Positions 6,836 to 15,926 of a DNA stretch of 64,000 nt are shown here, in pieces; within the stretch, counting starts at the first letter, position 1, and each line of letters begins with the position of its first letter. The notes below the pieces were generated by a model. The model had not been told where the DNA came from, ran no database searches, and saw only the letters and a program-made list of their open reading frames with translations. The DNA comes from Hymenobacter sp. YIM 151858-1 (GTDB lineage: Bacteria > Bacteroidota > Bacteroidia > Cytophagales > Hymenobacteraceae): assembly GCF_025979705.1 (NCBI RefSeq), contig NZ_CP110136.1, positions 806,001-870,000 of the forward strand, given 5' to 3'. The translations under genes and the position numbers were made by a program.

Positions 6836-8911
6836 ATGACCAAACGCCGACCGTTCGCTTTCTTACTGTTTTCGTTGATGACGGCCGCAGGTGCCGCGCA
6901 AGCACAAGAGACGTGCATGCTTGAGCCGGTTGCATTGAGCCGCCGGGCCTCCGAATCGGCGTTGGTGGTGGAGGCGCGCATTGTGGGCCAGCAGGCCGTA
7001 GCCGATGCGGCCGGGCACATCTACACCATCAGCCAGCTCGAAGTTTACAAGGTGTTTCGGGGGCAGGTGCCGGCCGCCGGTATCCGGCTGGCCGAGCCCG
7101 GCGGTACCCTGGGTTTGCGCCGCGAAGAAGTAAGCGGCACCGCCGGCCTCGAAGTGGGCCAGCAGGGTATGTTCTTTCTGGAGGCCGACCCGGCCGCTCC
7201 GGGCCTAGGTGCGCTTCGGTTGTATGCCGGCCCGCAGGGCTTTGTGCGTTACGATGTGGCCACCCGCGTGGCTGCCGAGCCGTTCGGGCGTTACAACTCC
7301 ATCGAAAACGAGCTGTACCCGGCCGTGGAGCGCCACACCGGCAGGCGCTTTCAGGAGCTGCGGCGCAATGCCGAGCTGACGGCGCCCGTAGTGGTGGCGC
7401 GCGGCGCGGCGGCCCCGGCCGTCAGCAGCTTTTCGCCTAGTACCCTATCCTCCGGCACGGGGGCGGTGCTTACCATCGAGGGCTCGGGCTTTGGAAGTAC
7501 GCGCGGTACCGGCCGGGTAGAGTTTCCGAATGCCGACCAAGGCGGGCTCAGCAAGGTTGCCGCCAACAGCTCGGATTACGTTTCGTGGTCGGATACCAGA
7601 ATTGAGGTGCGCGTGCCTTCGAGCACGGGCAGCGGCGGTGCCGGCTCGGGCAAGTTTGTGGTGTACGCCGATGGCGGGGCCAGCGCCAGCAGCGCTACCA
7701 GCCTGAATATCGTTTTCTCCTACAGCAACATCGGCTCGGTGCCGGCCCGGGCGCGCCTCATCAACAAAGACAAGCAGGGCGGCTACACGCTGCAGTACAA
7801 CGCTACTTTTGCCGACCGGCCCGCGGCCCGCTCGTCGTTTGAGCGCGCCCTGGGTACGTGGGGCGCTGCCACCCGCCTGAGCCGCCGCATTGGCAGCAAC
7901 GTAACCACTTCCACGGCCGTCTCCGACGGCGTAAACGTGGTGCGCTTTGACGTGGGCACCGAGCTGCCGGCCGGCGTGCTGGGCCGCACCACCTCGTACT
8001 ACAGCGGCTGCGCGACCGGGGGCGTCACGTACTGGTCGGTGGCCGAAACCGACTTCACCTTCAACGACGACACGAACTGGAACTTCAGCGCCACGGCGCC
8101 GGCCTTTGCCCAGTACGACTTTGAAAGCGTGGCCCTGCACGAGCAAGGCCACGCCCACCAGCTGGGCCACATCATTCGGCCGGGGGCGGTAATGCACTAC
8201 GCCATTGCCAACGGGCAGCAGTCGCGCACGCTCAGCGCCGAAAGCGACGTAGCCGGCGGCCTGAGCGTGGTCGATTTCAGCCTGAAAAGCCCCAACCCCT
8301 GCGACTTCGCCCTGATTCAGCTGCTGCAGGCACCCACGCCTTTGCCCGTGGAGCTGATTGGCTTTGCAGCCCGCTACGAGCCCGGCCTGCCCGGCACACG
8401 CCTCAGCTGGGCAACGGCAAGCGAGCTGAGCAGCAGCTACTTTGCTGTGCAGGCTGCCGCCGAAGCCAACGCTACCACCTGGCAGGAGGTGGCCCGCGTG
8501 AACGCCGCCGGCCAAAGCAGCATCCGCCGCACCTACGAGGCTACCGATGCCCGCCCCCTAGGTGCCGGGCAGGTGCGCTACTACCGCCTGCGCCAGGTAG
8601 ATACCGATGGCTCAGAGCATTTCTCCTCTCCCGCAGTGGTTACGGGTGCTGGCGCCGTTACGGAACTCCAAACCTACCCCAACCCGGTAGCCGATGTGCT
8701 GCAGGTGCGCGGTCCGCTGGCCTCTCCGGCGTCCACGGTTCGCATTGTGCTCATCGATGCGGCCGGGCGCGTGGTGAAGGAGCTACGCTTGCCTGCGGGC
8801 AGCAGCTCGGCCGAGGTGCCCGTAGCTGGTTTGCGCAACGGATTGTATACCCTGCAGTGGCAGGCCGACGGCGGCAAGCCGTTGAGCCGCCGCGTGCTGG
8901 TGCAGCATTAA
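6836..8911 (+). CDS. Secreted metalloprotease-like protein with IPT/TIG domain and T9SS sorting tail
   Basis: A 691-residue secreted protein. Residues 1-23 are a signal peptide (ending GAAQAQ). An N-terminal domain of about 160 residues (VVEARIVGQQ, YKVFRGQVPA) is followed by an IPT/TIG immunoglobulin-like domain (about 195-290; SPSTLSSGTGAVLTIEGSGF). Next comes a matrixin-like catalytic domain with HEQGHAHQLGH at about 435-445, an HExxHxxxxxH zinc site typical of metzincins. The C-terminus (about 610-691) has the YPNPVAD...VRIVLIDAAGRVV pattern of the type IX secretion signal, which directs export across the outer membrane and often attachment to the surface. It is probably an extracellular protease; the substrate is unknown. 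Confidence 0.88.
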   Translation: MTKRRPFAFLLFSLMTAAGAAQAQETCMLEPVALSRRASESALVVEARIVGQQAVADAAGHIYTISQLEVYKVFRGQVPAAGIRLAEPGGTLGLRREEVSGTAGLEVGQQGMFFLEADPAAPGLGALRLYAGPQGFVRYDVATRVAAEPFGRYNSIENELYPAVERHTGRRFQELRRNAELTAPVVVARGAAAPAVSSFSPSTLSSGTGAVLTIEGSGFGSTRGTGRVEFPNADQGGLSKVAANSSDYVSWSDTRIEVRVPSSTGSGGAGSGKFVVYADGGASASSATSLNIVFSYSNIGSVPARARLINKDKQGGYTLQYNATFADRPAARSSFERALGTWGAATRLSRRIGSNVTTSTAVSDGVNVVRFDVGTELPAGVLGRTTSYYSGCATGGVTYWSVAETDFTFNDDTNWNFSATAPAFAQYDFESVALHEQGHAHQLGHIIRPGAVMHYAIANGQQSRTLSAESDVAGGLSVVDFSLKSPNPCDFALIQLLQAPTPLPVELIGFAARYEPGLPGTRLSWATASELSSSYFAVQAAAEANATTWQEVARVNAAGQSSIRRTYEATDARPLGAGQVRYYRLRQVDTDGSEHFSSPAVVTGAGAVTELQTYPNPVADVLQVRGPLASPASTVRIVLIDAAGRVVKELRLPAGSSSAEVPVAGLRNGLYTLQWQADGGKPLSRRVLVQH

Positions 8912-8931
8912 TCATCAGCCTGATAACAGAA

Positions 8932-8965
8932 CGAGGCCCTGCTAAGCATGCTTAGCAGGGCCTCG
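8932..8965. repeat. 34-bp perfect palindrome between convergent genes
   Basis: The halves CGAGGCCCTGCTAAGCA and TGCTTAGCAGGGCCTCG are exact reverse complements with no loop. It lies between the convergent protease (+) and ABC exporter (-) ends, so it probably acts as a bidirectional transcription stop, but neither side has a T tract. Confidence 0.85.
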
Positions 8966-8988
8966 CCCATTTGCGGGCCAGTCAGCAC

Positions 8989-10812
8989 CTAGGCGGGTTG
9001 CTTGTGAGCGGCAGCTTCCTGGCCGTTCGCGCCACCGGTTTTGGCAGTAGCAGCCGGGCGCTGCCGTTCGCCAATTTGCTGGCGCCACATGGCATAGTAC
9101 AGGCCTTTGCGCTCGAGCAATTCTTCGTGGCGGCCAGCCTCCACGATGCGCCCGCGTTCCAGCACAAAAATGCGGTCGGCGTGCAGGATGGTGCTCAGGC
9201 GGTGGGCGATAAGTATGGTCAGGTGCTGGCGCGTAGCCGAAAGCTCGCGCACCGTGCGGCTGATTTCTTCTTCGGTAAGCGAATCGAGGGCCGAAGTGGC
9301 TTCGTCGAACACCAGCAGGGTAGGGTGGCGCAGCAAGGCCCGCGCAATGCTGAGGCGCTGCTTTTCGCCGCCCGACACTTTCACGCCGCCCTCGCCGATT
9401 ACGGTATCGAGGCCCTGCGGCGCGCGGCGCAGCAAGGAGTCGGCGGCGGCCTGGCGCAGGGCCTGCAGGCATTCGTCGTCGGTGGCGTGCGGGGCTACAA
9501 AGCGCAGGTTGTCGCGGATGGTGCCCGCAAACAGCTGGGCATCCTGCGTTACGAAGCCAATTTGCTCGCGCAGCGCGTCGAGGTCGAGCTCCGAGCCGGG
9601 TACGTCGTTGTACAAAATGCGCCCCTGCGCCGGCGGGTACAAGCCAACGAGCAGCTTAACCAGGGTGGTTTTGCCCGAGCCCGACGGCCCCACGAACGCC
9701 ACGGTTTGCCCTAGGTCGGTGCGGAACGAAATGCCATCGAGAGCGGCCGTGCTGGCCGAGAGGTGGCGGAAGTGCACGTCGTCGAACTCCAGGGTGCGCA
9801 GCTGCCCAATCGACCTAGGGGCCGCGGGTTTCACGTCGCGGGGCGTGTCGAGTATCTGCTGGAAGTTGGCCAGCGACGCCTCGGTTTCGCGGTAGATGTT
9901 GATGATGTTGCCCAGCTCCTGCAGCGGGCCAAAAATGAAGAACGAGTAGATAAACAGCGAGAAGAACTCGCCCACGGTAATGCGCCCGTCGAACACGAGG
10001 TACAGCATCAGCAGCAGTATGCCGTTGCGCAGCAGGTTTACGCAGGTGCCCTGCACGAACGACAACGACCGGATGTAGCGCACTTTTTTCAGCTCCAGGG
10101 CCAGAATGCGGCTGGTGGTATCGTTCAGGCGTTTGGTTTCTTGCTGCGCCAGGCCCAGGCTTTTCACCAGCTCAATGTTGCGCAGGCTTTCGGTGGTAGA
10201 GCCGGCCAGCGCGGTGGTTTCGGCCACAATGGTTTTCTGAATTACCTTGATTTTCTTGCTCAGCACCGACGACAGCACTCCCAGCAGCGGCATGGTCAGG
10301 AAGTAAATAGGGGCGATAAGCCAGTACACCGTAACGGCGTACCCCACCACGAACAAAATGCCCACCAGCGAGGTGAATACCACGTTCACGAACGAGGAAA
10401 TCAGCCGCTCCACATCGGTGCGCACCTTTTGCAGCTTGCCCAGGGTTTCGCCCGAGCGCTGATCCTCGAACACCTGGTAGGGGAGGTCGAGCGAGTGCCG
10501 CAGGCCATCGGAATACAGCTGCGCGCCCAGGCGCTGCGTGATGACGTTGACGTAGTAATCCTGGAAGTTTTTGGCAATGCGCGACACCATGGCCACGCCC
10601 ATGGCCGCCAGTATAAGCAGCCCGGCGCCTTCCATAAAGCCCGTGGCGCCCAGCTCCTGCTTGCGGCCCGGCGGCAGCACCACGTACTGGTCGATTACCT
10701 TCCGGAAAATCCACGGATCGAGCAGCGAGAAAACCTGGTTGACGGCCGCCAACAGCAATGCCAGCGCCAGCAAGCCCCAGTACTGGCGCAAGTACCCATA
10801 CAATAGTTTCAT
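8989..10812 (-). CDS. ABC exporter, fused permease and ATPase (MsbA type)
   Basis: A 607-residue half-transporter starting at MKLLYGYLRQYWGLL; the longer frame to 10845 adds residues unlike the family. The first about 310 residues hold six membrane segments (for example LLALALLLAAVNQVFSLLDP and VFTSLVGILFVVGYAVTVYW). The nucleotide-binding domain follows: Walker A GPSGSGKTT at about 374-382, Q-loop FVTQDAQLFAGT, signature VSGGEKQRLS at about 475-485, Walker B LLVFDEATSALDS and the H-loop IAHRLST. Such proteins dimerise and export lipids or drugs from the inner membrane; MsbA-like lipid flipping is possible but unproven. The tail is low-complexity (Ala/Lys/Gly). The gene stands alone. Confidence 0.93.
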   Translation of the reverse strand: MKLLYGYLRQYWGLLALALLLAAVNQVFSLLDPWIFRKVIDQYVVLPPGRKQELGATGFMEGAGLLILAAMGVAMVSRIAKNFQDYYVNVITQRLGAQLYSDGLRHSLDLPYQVFEDQRSGETLGKLQKVRTDVERLISSFVNVVFTSLVGILFVVGYAVTVYWLIAPIYFLTMPLLGVLSSVLSKKIKVIQKTIVAETTALAGSTTESLRNIELVKSLGLAQQETKRLNDTTSRILALELKKVRYIRSLSFVQGTCVNLLRNGILLLMLYLVFDGRITVGEFFSLFIYSFFIFGPLQELGNIINIYRETEASLANFQQILDTPRDVKPAAPRSIGQLRTLEFDDVHFRHLSASTAALDGISFRTDLGQTVAFVGPSGSGKTTLVKLLVGLYPPAQGRILYNDVPGSELDLDALREQIGFVTQDAQLFAGTIRDNLRFVAPHATDDECLQALRQAAADSLLRRAPQGLDTVIGEGGVKVSGGEKQRLSIARALLRHPTLLVFDEATSALDSLTEEEISRTVRELSATRQHLTILIAHRLSTILHADRIFVLERGRIVEAGRHEELLERKGLYYAMWRQQIGERQRPAATAKTGGANGQEAAAHKQPA

Positions 10813-10884
10813 GCCGCGGAAGGTAGGAGGAAAGACTCCTAACAACTACCCCGGCACCGGTAAGTTTGCCCGCCCGGCGGCTGG

Positions 10885-11208
10885 TCAGGCCTCCGTGTTT
10901 CTGATTTCGGGCCGGGCTTCGGGCGCCACATCGGCAAAGGCGTGCTGCACCTCGGCGTTGGGCTTGCTGAGCACCAGCTTAACCGAGCGGCGGCCCAGGC
11001 GCTTTTGGTAGCGCAGCAGCAAATCGCGGGCGTTGGCCGGGAGGTGGTGCAAACGGCTGCAATCAACCCACACGCTGGTTTTGCCGCTGCGCCAGGCTTG
11101 CAGCAGGCAGCGGGCCAGCGTATCGGCGGCGGTGCCGTTGGCCGATACGGGGCTTTCGGTAAGCAACAGTACGTACCGGTCGGGCAGGATTTCGTGGTAC
11201 ACGTCCAT
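10885..11208 (-). CDS. Small STAS-like single-domain protein
   Basis: A 107-residue soluble protein. The pattern of a short strand (RYVLLLTES), a helix (TAADTLARCLLQAW), a strand with conserved acidic residue (TSVWVDCSRLHHLP), then helix and strand (DLLLRYQKRLGRRSVKLVLS) matches the STAS/anti-sigma-antagonist fold. The typical phosphorylatable Ser after the D..G loop is not obvious, so a signalling role is only a suggestion. It is divergent from nothing close; 75 bp separate it from the start of the ABC exporter gene on the same strand. Confidence 0.6.
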   Translation of the reverse strand: MDVYHEILPDRYVLLLTESPVSANGTAADTLARCLLQAWRSGKTSVWVDCSRLHHLPANARDLLLRYQKRLGRRSVKLVLSKPNAEVQHAFADVAPEARPEIRNTEA

Positions 11209-11406
11209 GGCTGAGCGCAGCGTGTCAGGTGCTGCCGCGCTCTATACGCGCCTAGGTGCCCAAAGGATCAAACGAATCGGGTTTTTTATATAGGGCATTG
11301 CATAACACCTGCATGCGGGCTGATGTTGGGGCCGCAGTGGTAAAATCCGTATTTCTCGCCGGGCAAAATCCGTATCAGTCCTGCCCAAGCCGGTTTTCGG
11401 GCGCCG
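11209..11406. other. Non-coding stretch before the small RNA candidate
   Basis: There is no plausible gene here. It contains an 11-bp direct repeat AAAATCCGTAT (about 11342 and 11366), one GCCTAGGTGCC motif near 11250, and TTG followed 21 nt later by TATTTCTC (about 11323-11352), a possible plus-strand promoter. Confidence 0.4.
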
Positions 11407-11414
11407 TTACTTTG
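11407..11414 (+). promoter_or_regulatory. Candidate -7 box of the orphan small RNA
   Basis: TTACTTTG is close to the Bacteroidota TAnnTTTG box and sits 8 nt before the 5' side of the structured RNA. No TTG is found 19-21 nt upstream, so the promoter call is tentative. Confidence 0.35.
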
Positions 11415-11415
11415 T

Positions 11416-11499
11416 GAGAGTGGGCTGCCTGTCAAATGCGGCAACTGGTACGACTTCAGGTGTGGTGTCGTGCCATGACAGGCGGCCCGCTTTTTTTTT
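11416..11499 (+). ncRNA. Orphan structured small RNA ending in a nine-T terminator
   Basis: An outer stem GGGCTGCCTGTCA (11422-11434) pairs with TGACAGGCGGCCC (11476-11488) with one G-U pair. Nested in it, GGTACGAC (11447-11454) pairs with GTCGTGCC (11467-11474), again with one G-U pair. Nine T follow at 11491-11499. The last plus-strand gene ends at 8911 and the gene just upstream is on the minus strand, so this plus-strand terminator has no protein gene to serve. The simplest reading is an independent transcript of about 85 nt. It lacks the GGAA-loop motif of SRP RNA and is too short for 6S RNA or tmRNA; I do not recognise a family. Confidence 0.55.
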
Positions 11500-11650
11500 G
11501 CCCGGCAACCAAGGCAGCGCCGCATGCCGGCCCTAGGTGCCCGGGCGCCGCGGCCGGCCCAACAGGTGCTGCAGGCCGCTTCGGGGTAAAATTTTCGCTT
11601 TGAGAATCAGTTTCATCAGGCTGCTGACGAGTTTTTTTTGCCGCGGGCTA

Positions 11651-11680
11651 TTGCCTTGAAAAGGCGGCCGGCTATCTTTG
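11651..11680 (+). promoter_or_regulatory. Promoter of tRNA-Glu, Bacteroidota consensus
   Basis: TTG (11651-11653), a 19-nt spacer and TATCTTTG (11673-11680) give a textbook -33/-7 promoter for the housekeeping sigma factor of Bacteroidota, 40 nt before the tRNA. Confidence 0.85.
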
Positions 11681-11720
11681 CATCATCAAACGACAACGGC
11701 GCTGCGCAAGCAACTTAACT

Positions 11721-11792
11721 GGTCCGTTCGTCTAGGGGTTAGGACTGCAGATTTTCATTCTGCCAACAGGGGTTCGATTCCCCTACGGACTA
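11721..11792 (+). tRNA. tRNA-Glu (anticodon TTC)
   Basis: The cloverleaf folds completely. The acceptor stem is GGTCCGT with ACGGACT (first pair G-U) and discriminator A; the anticodon stem GCAGA/TCTGC encloses the loop TTTTCAT with anticodon TTC; the T arm is AGGGGTTCGATTCCCCT. It reads GAA/GAG. The 3' CCA is not encoded and must be added. It has its own promoter (11651-11680) and terminator (11819-11853). Confidence 0.97.
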
Positions 11793-11818
11793 CACCGCTT
11801 GTCGCTTGATACTTTCAA

Positions 11819-11853
11819 AACCCGCCCGGTACCACACCGGGCGGGTTTTTTGC
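11819..11853 (+). terminator. Terminator of tRNA-Glu
   Basis: AACCCGCCCGGT (11819-11830) pairs perfectly with ACCGGGCGGGTT (11836-11847) and runs into TTTTTTG. The end of the T tract overlaps the -33 box of the gap promoter. Confidence 0.92.
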
Positions 11854-11879
11854 TTTTCCCCCGCAGGCGTGTACCTTCG
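11850..11879 (+). promoter_or_regulatory. Promoter of gap
   Basis: TTG (11850-11852), a 19-nt spacer and TACCTTCG (11872-11879), one mismatch from TAnnTTTG, lie about 57 nt before the gap start codon. Confidence 0.65.
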
Positions 11880-11918
11880 CCGCGCATTCTCACTCTGGCC
11901 CGGAGCGCGGGCCACTAA

Positions 11919-12941
<1,023 letters not shown>

Positions 12942-12960
12942 TTTGCCTTAGCCACCGTAC

Positions 12961-12998
12961 GCAACGCCCGCTCTGCCACCCGGCGGGGCGGGCGTTGC
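12961..12998 (+). terminator. GC hairpin after gap, no T tract
   Basis: GCAACGCCCGC (12961-12971) pairs with GCGGGCGTTGC (12988-12998). No run of T follows, so it may protect the 3' end of gap mRNA or weaken read-through into the lipid kinase gene rather than act as a full terminator. Confidence 0.55.
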
Positions 12999-13030
12999 TG
13001 CGTGCGCTGCATCGTGTAACTTGCCCAGCT

Positions 13031-13933
13031 ATGACGCCCGACCTCAGCCGCCTCTGCTTTATTTTTAACCCGATTTCGGGCACCAACCGGCGCTTCGATT
13101 TGCCGGGCTTGCTGGGGCGGCACCTGGGCAACAACCACGGCTTGCACTACGAGGTGTGGCCCACGCAGTACGCCGGCCACGCCGAAGAGCTGGCTCGCAC
13201 GGCGGCCAACCAAGGGTTTGGCGTGGTGGTGGCCGTGGGCGGCGATGGCACCGTGAACGAAGTTGGCCGGGGCCTGCTGGGCACCGGCGCGGCCATGGCC
13301 GTGCTGCCTCGTGGCTCGGGCAACGGCTTGGCCCGGCACCTGGGCATTCCGCTTACGATGCCGGCGGCCATCGATTTGCTGCGGGCACCTAGGGTATTAC
13401 CCATTGATGTAGGCCGGCTGAACGGCAAGCCGTTTTTCTGCACGGCCGGGCTGGGGTTTGATGCGCACGTGAGCCGCTGTTTTGCCGAAGCAGGCACGCG
13501 CGGCCTGGCCACCTATGTCCGCGTGGCCCTGCGCGAGTACGGCCGCTACCGCCCCACGCCCATCCGCATCGAGGTAAACGAGCAGGAGCTGAGCACCAGC
13601 TGCTACGTGCTGGCCTTTGCCAACGCGGCCCAGTACGGCAACAATGCGTACATCGCGCCGCTGGCCAACATCCGCGACGGGCTGCTCGATATGTGCCTGA
13701 TCGACCAAATGCCCCTGAGCCGTGCCTTGCGCGTGGCCTACGGCCTGGCCGCCGGCAACCTGCCTACCTCCGGCGCCGCCACCTACCACACCGCGCACAC
13801 CGTACGCGTAAGCAGCGAACAGCCCTTGGGCTTTCATCTGGATGGCGACTTTGCCGGCGAAGCCACCGACGTAGCCGTAACCCTGGAGCCATTGGCCTTG
13901 CCGGTGGTGGTGGGCACGTCGTTTCAGCAGTAG
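13031..13933 (+). CDS. Diacylglycerol/lipid kinase family protein (YegS/LCB5 type)
   Basis: A 300-residue cytoplasmic or membrane-associated lipid kinase. The nucleotide-binding signature VGGDGTVNE is at about residues 69-77, and PRGSGNGLARHL at about 95-106 is the second conserved motif. The start MTPDLSRLCFIFNPISG is chosen because the P.SG phrase opens the DAGK catalytic domain; the longer frame overlaps gap. Members phosphorylate diacylglycerol or sphingoid bases; Bacteroidota such as Hymenobacter may hold sphingolipids, so either is possible. The C-terminal half is the beta-sandwich common to the family. Confidence 0.9.
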   Translation: MTPDLSRLCFIFNPISGTNRRFDLPGLLGRHLGNNHGLHYEVWPTQYAGHAEELARTAANQGFGVVVAVGGDGTVNEVGRGLLGTGAAMAVLPRGSGNGLARHLGIPLTMPAAIDLLRAPRVLPIDVGRLNGKPFFCTAGLGFDAHVSRCFAEAGTRGLATYVRVALREYGRYRPTPIRIEVNEQELSTSCYVLAFANAAQYGNNAYIAPLANIRDGLLDMCLIDQMPLSRALRVAYGLAAGNLPTSGAATYHTAHTVRVSSEQPLGFHLDGDFAGEATDVAVTLEPLALPVVVGTSFQQ

Positions 13934-13991
13934 CACCTAGGGCCGCGCGTTACGGCGTGCACCTTTCAAACAACTACCTAATTGCCTGACC

Positions 13992-14339
13992 ATGGCTAAG
14001 AACCACCGTAACCGCGACGGAGTGGTGTACTCCACCAACCCCGATTTTGAATACCAGAACGAAGATGCCGGCGGCGAGGCGCAAACCCTGCCGCCGCAGC
14101 AACAGCAGCTGCGGGTACAGCTCGACCGCAAACAGCGCGGCGGCAAGCAGGTAACTTTGATAACGGGCTTTGTGGGCCGCGACGAAGACCTGCAAGCCCT
14201 GGGTAAGCTGCTGAAAACCAAGTGCGGGGTAGGCGGCAATGCCAAGGAAGGCGAAATTCTGATTCAGGGCGACTTCCGCGACAAGGTGCTGGCCGAGCTG
14301 ATCAGCCAGGGCTACAAAGCCAAAAAAATCGGTGGTTAA
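13992..14339 (+). CDS. SUI1/eIF1-like translation factor (YciH family)
   Basis: A 115-residue protein. The first 40 residues are polar and probably flexible; the rest is the eIF1 fold, with [17 protein letters not shown] (basic loop that contacts the small ribosomal subunit), [18 protein letters not shown] and [18 protein letters not shown]. In eukaryotes and archaea eIF1 safeguards start-codon choice; in bacteria YciH-type proteins are sporadic and implicated in initiation fidelity under stress. It lies 58 bp after the lipid kinase gene on the same strand and may be co-transcribed. Confidence 0.93.
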   Translation: MAKNHRNRDGVVYSTNPDFEYQNEDAGGEAQTLPPQQQQLRVQLDRKQRGGKQVTLITGFVGRDEDLQALGKLLKTKCGVGGNAKEGEILIQGDFRDKVLAELISQGYKAKKIGG

Positions 14340-14544
14340 GCCCGGGCGTGTAGCTGCAGCAGGAGGGGCAACGTATAGCCAGCTCCCATCCTTCGCCCCG
14401 CATGAAAACCGCCCCGCCCTTACCTCTGTACGCTGGCCCTGTGCTGCCCTGCAAACCAGGCCGGCTTGCCTGCCCACTGCACCCGGTGCGGTTGCACCTA
14501 GGGAGTGTTATGTCCGGTCGTCATCACCTAAAGCAGCCGCGGGC

Positions 14545-14943
14545 ATGAGTGGAAGCTTTGAACTGGTTGAAGGCAATGTGCGGGTGCTGGCGCAATGGCT
14601 AAAGCTTGGCGTAGAGGCAGTTGGCGCCGGCATTATCGGCATTGGGGTGGTAGTGGCCTTGGTGCGGTTGGTGCCGATGCTGTTGCTGCGCCGCCCGGCC
14701 AACTTCACGGCCGTGCGCTTGTTGCTGGCCCGCTACTTAGCACTGGCACTGGAGTTCCAGCTCGGCGCCGACATCCTCTCGACGGCCATTGCGCCTACCT
14801 GGGAGCAAATCGGTCAGCTGGGGGCCATTGCCGTTATCCGGACGCTACTCAACTACTTCTTATCGAAGGAGATGCGCGAGGAGCAGGCCTCAGTGGCCGA
14901 AGAAGTAGTGGAGCAGAAAAGCCAGGCCGGTTCGGCGACTTAG
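14545..14943 (+). CDS. DUF1622 family membrane protein
   Basis: A 132-residue inner-membrane protein from MSGSFELVEGNVRVL. It has a hydrophobic segment at about 25-48 (VGAGIIGIGVVVALVRLVP), a second at about 65-80 (ARYLALALEFQLGADIL) and a third at about 95-112 (LGAIAVIRTLLNYFLSKEM), followed by an acidic tail. The EFQLGADIL..TAIAPTW...G.LA.I..IRT..NYFL pattern is the DUF1622 hallmark. Function is unknown. The frame is open from 14332, but upstream residues do not resemble the family and the ATG at 14545 precedes the conserved part. Confidence 0.8.
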   Translation: MSGSFELVEGNVRVLAQWLKLGVEAVGAGIIGIGVVVALVRLVPMLLLRRPANFTAVRLLLARYLALALEFQLGADILSTAIAPTWEQIGQLGAIAVIRTLLNYFLSKEMREEQASVAEEVVEQKSQAGSAT

Positions 14944-14976
14944 CTGCCGCCACGTAACTGCCTAGGTGCCCAGGTA

Positions 14977-15723
14977 CTAACTGACCTGCTGGAGGTAAGC
15001 CAGCGCCCGGGCTACGTCGTCGGGTGTGTCGATGCCGATGGTTTCGAGCTCGGTTTCGGCCGTGCGAATAGCAAAGCCGTGCGTTAGCCAGCGCAACTGC
15101 TCCAGCGACTCGGCCAGCTCCAGCGGCGCCGGGGCAAGCTGCGTGAGCTGCTCCAACACGCTGGGGCGGTAAGCATATAACCCGATGTGGCGCAGGTAGC
15201 GGTGGTGCTGCAGCCAGTGTTCCTGCGGGTGCTGGCGCAGGTAGGGGATGGGGTGCCGGCTGAAGTACAGCGCCTCGCCCGCGGCCCCCAGCACCATCTT
15301 GGGCAAGTGCGGGCTCAGCAGCTCTTCGTTGTTAACCACGGGCTTTACCAGGGTGGCAATCTGGGTGCTGGCATCGGCAAACAAGGCCAGCAGCGCGTTT
15401 ATTTGCGCCGGGTGCACAAACGGCTCGTCGCCCTGGATGTTCACCACGCAATCGGCCGGGACGCCTAGGTGCTGGTAGGCCTCCCACACGCGGTCGGTGC
15501 CGCTGGGGTGTTCAGGGTGGGTTAGCACGGCCTCGCCGCCGAAGCCCAATACGTGCTCCAGAATGCGCTCATCGTCGGTAGCTACCACCACGCGGCTCAA
15601 ATCGGCCTGCCGGGCCTGCTCTACCACGCGCCGGATCATTGATTTGCCTCCTAGGTCGACGAGGGGTTTGCCGGGCAGGCGGGTAGAAGCGTACCGAGCC
15701 GGAATGATGCCGATGCTTTTCAT
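14977..15723 (-). CDS. kdsB: 3-deoxy-manno-octulosonate cytidylyltransferase
   Basis: A 248-residue enzyme that activates KDO with CTP to CMP-KDO for lipopolysaccharide inner-core synthesis in the cytoplasm. The start MKSIGIIPARYASTRLPGKP contains the nucleotide-binding P-loop-like ARYxSTRLPGKPL motif. DDERI, GTDRVWEA, VVNIQGDEPF and FSRHPIPYLR are further family marks, and the length is as expected. The frame extends upstream to 15864 but the family begins at this Met. It points to a Gram-negative LPS-bearing cell. It is divergent from the LysM gene with a 203-bp shared upstream region. Confidence 0.96.
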   Translation of the reverse strand: MKSIGIIPARYASTRLPGKPLVDLGGKSMIRRVVEQARQADLSRVVVATDDERILEHVLGFGGEAVLTHPEHPSGTDRVWEAYQHLGVPADCVVNIQGDEPFVHPAQINALLALFADASTQIATLVKPVVNNEELLSPHLPKMVLGAAGEALYFSRHPIPYLRQHPQEHWLQHHRYLRHIGLYAYRPSVLEQLTQLAPAPLELAESLEQLRWLTHGFAIRTAETELETIGIDTPDDVARALAYLQQVS

Positions 15724-15842
15724 AAGGGCGCTGAAGGTGAGGAGGAAAACGCAGAACAAGCGGCTGGCAGCCGCCGGGCTTGCCAGGGGCGGTAAAATTG
15801 GCACGATCAATGACAAAATCCCGCTCAGCAGGCATAATTCCG

Positions 15843-15850
15843 TATCTTTC
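15843..15850 (+). promoter_or_regulatory. Candidate -7 box of the LysM gene
   Basis: TATCTTTC, one base from TAnnTTTG, lies about 77 nt before the LysM gene start. No TTG stands at the ideal spacing. Confidence 0.4.
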
Positions 15851-15926
15851 GCCGGCGTAGTCACTCGCGGGCAGCGCCTTATCCCGTCGAATTAGGCTGC
15901 CCCGGGCGCAGCACGACACCCTCCTT

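Noticed and set aside
11416-11499. SRP RNA or 6S RNA
   Set aside because: The GGAA apical motif of SRP RNA is missing, and the length and compact double hairpin do not fit the long bubble of 6S RNA.
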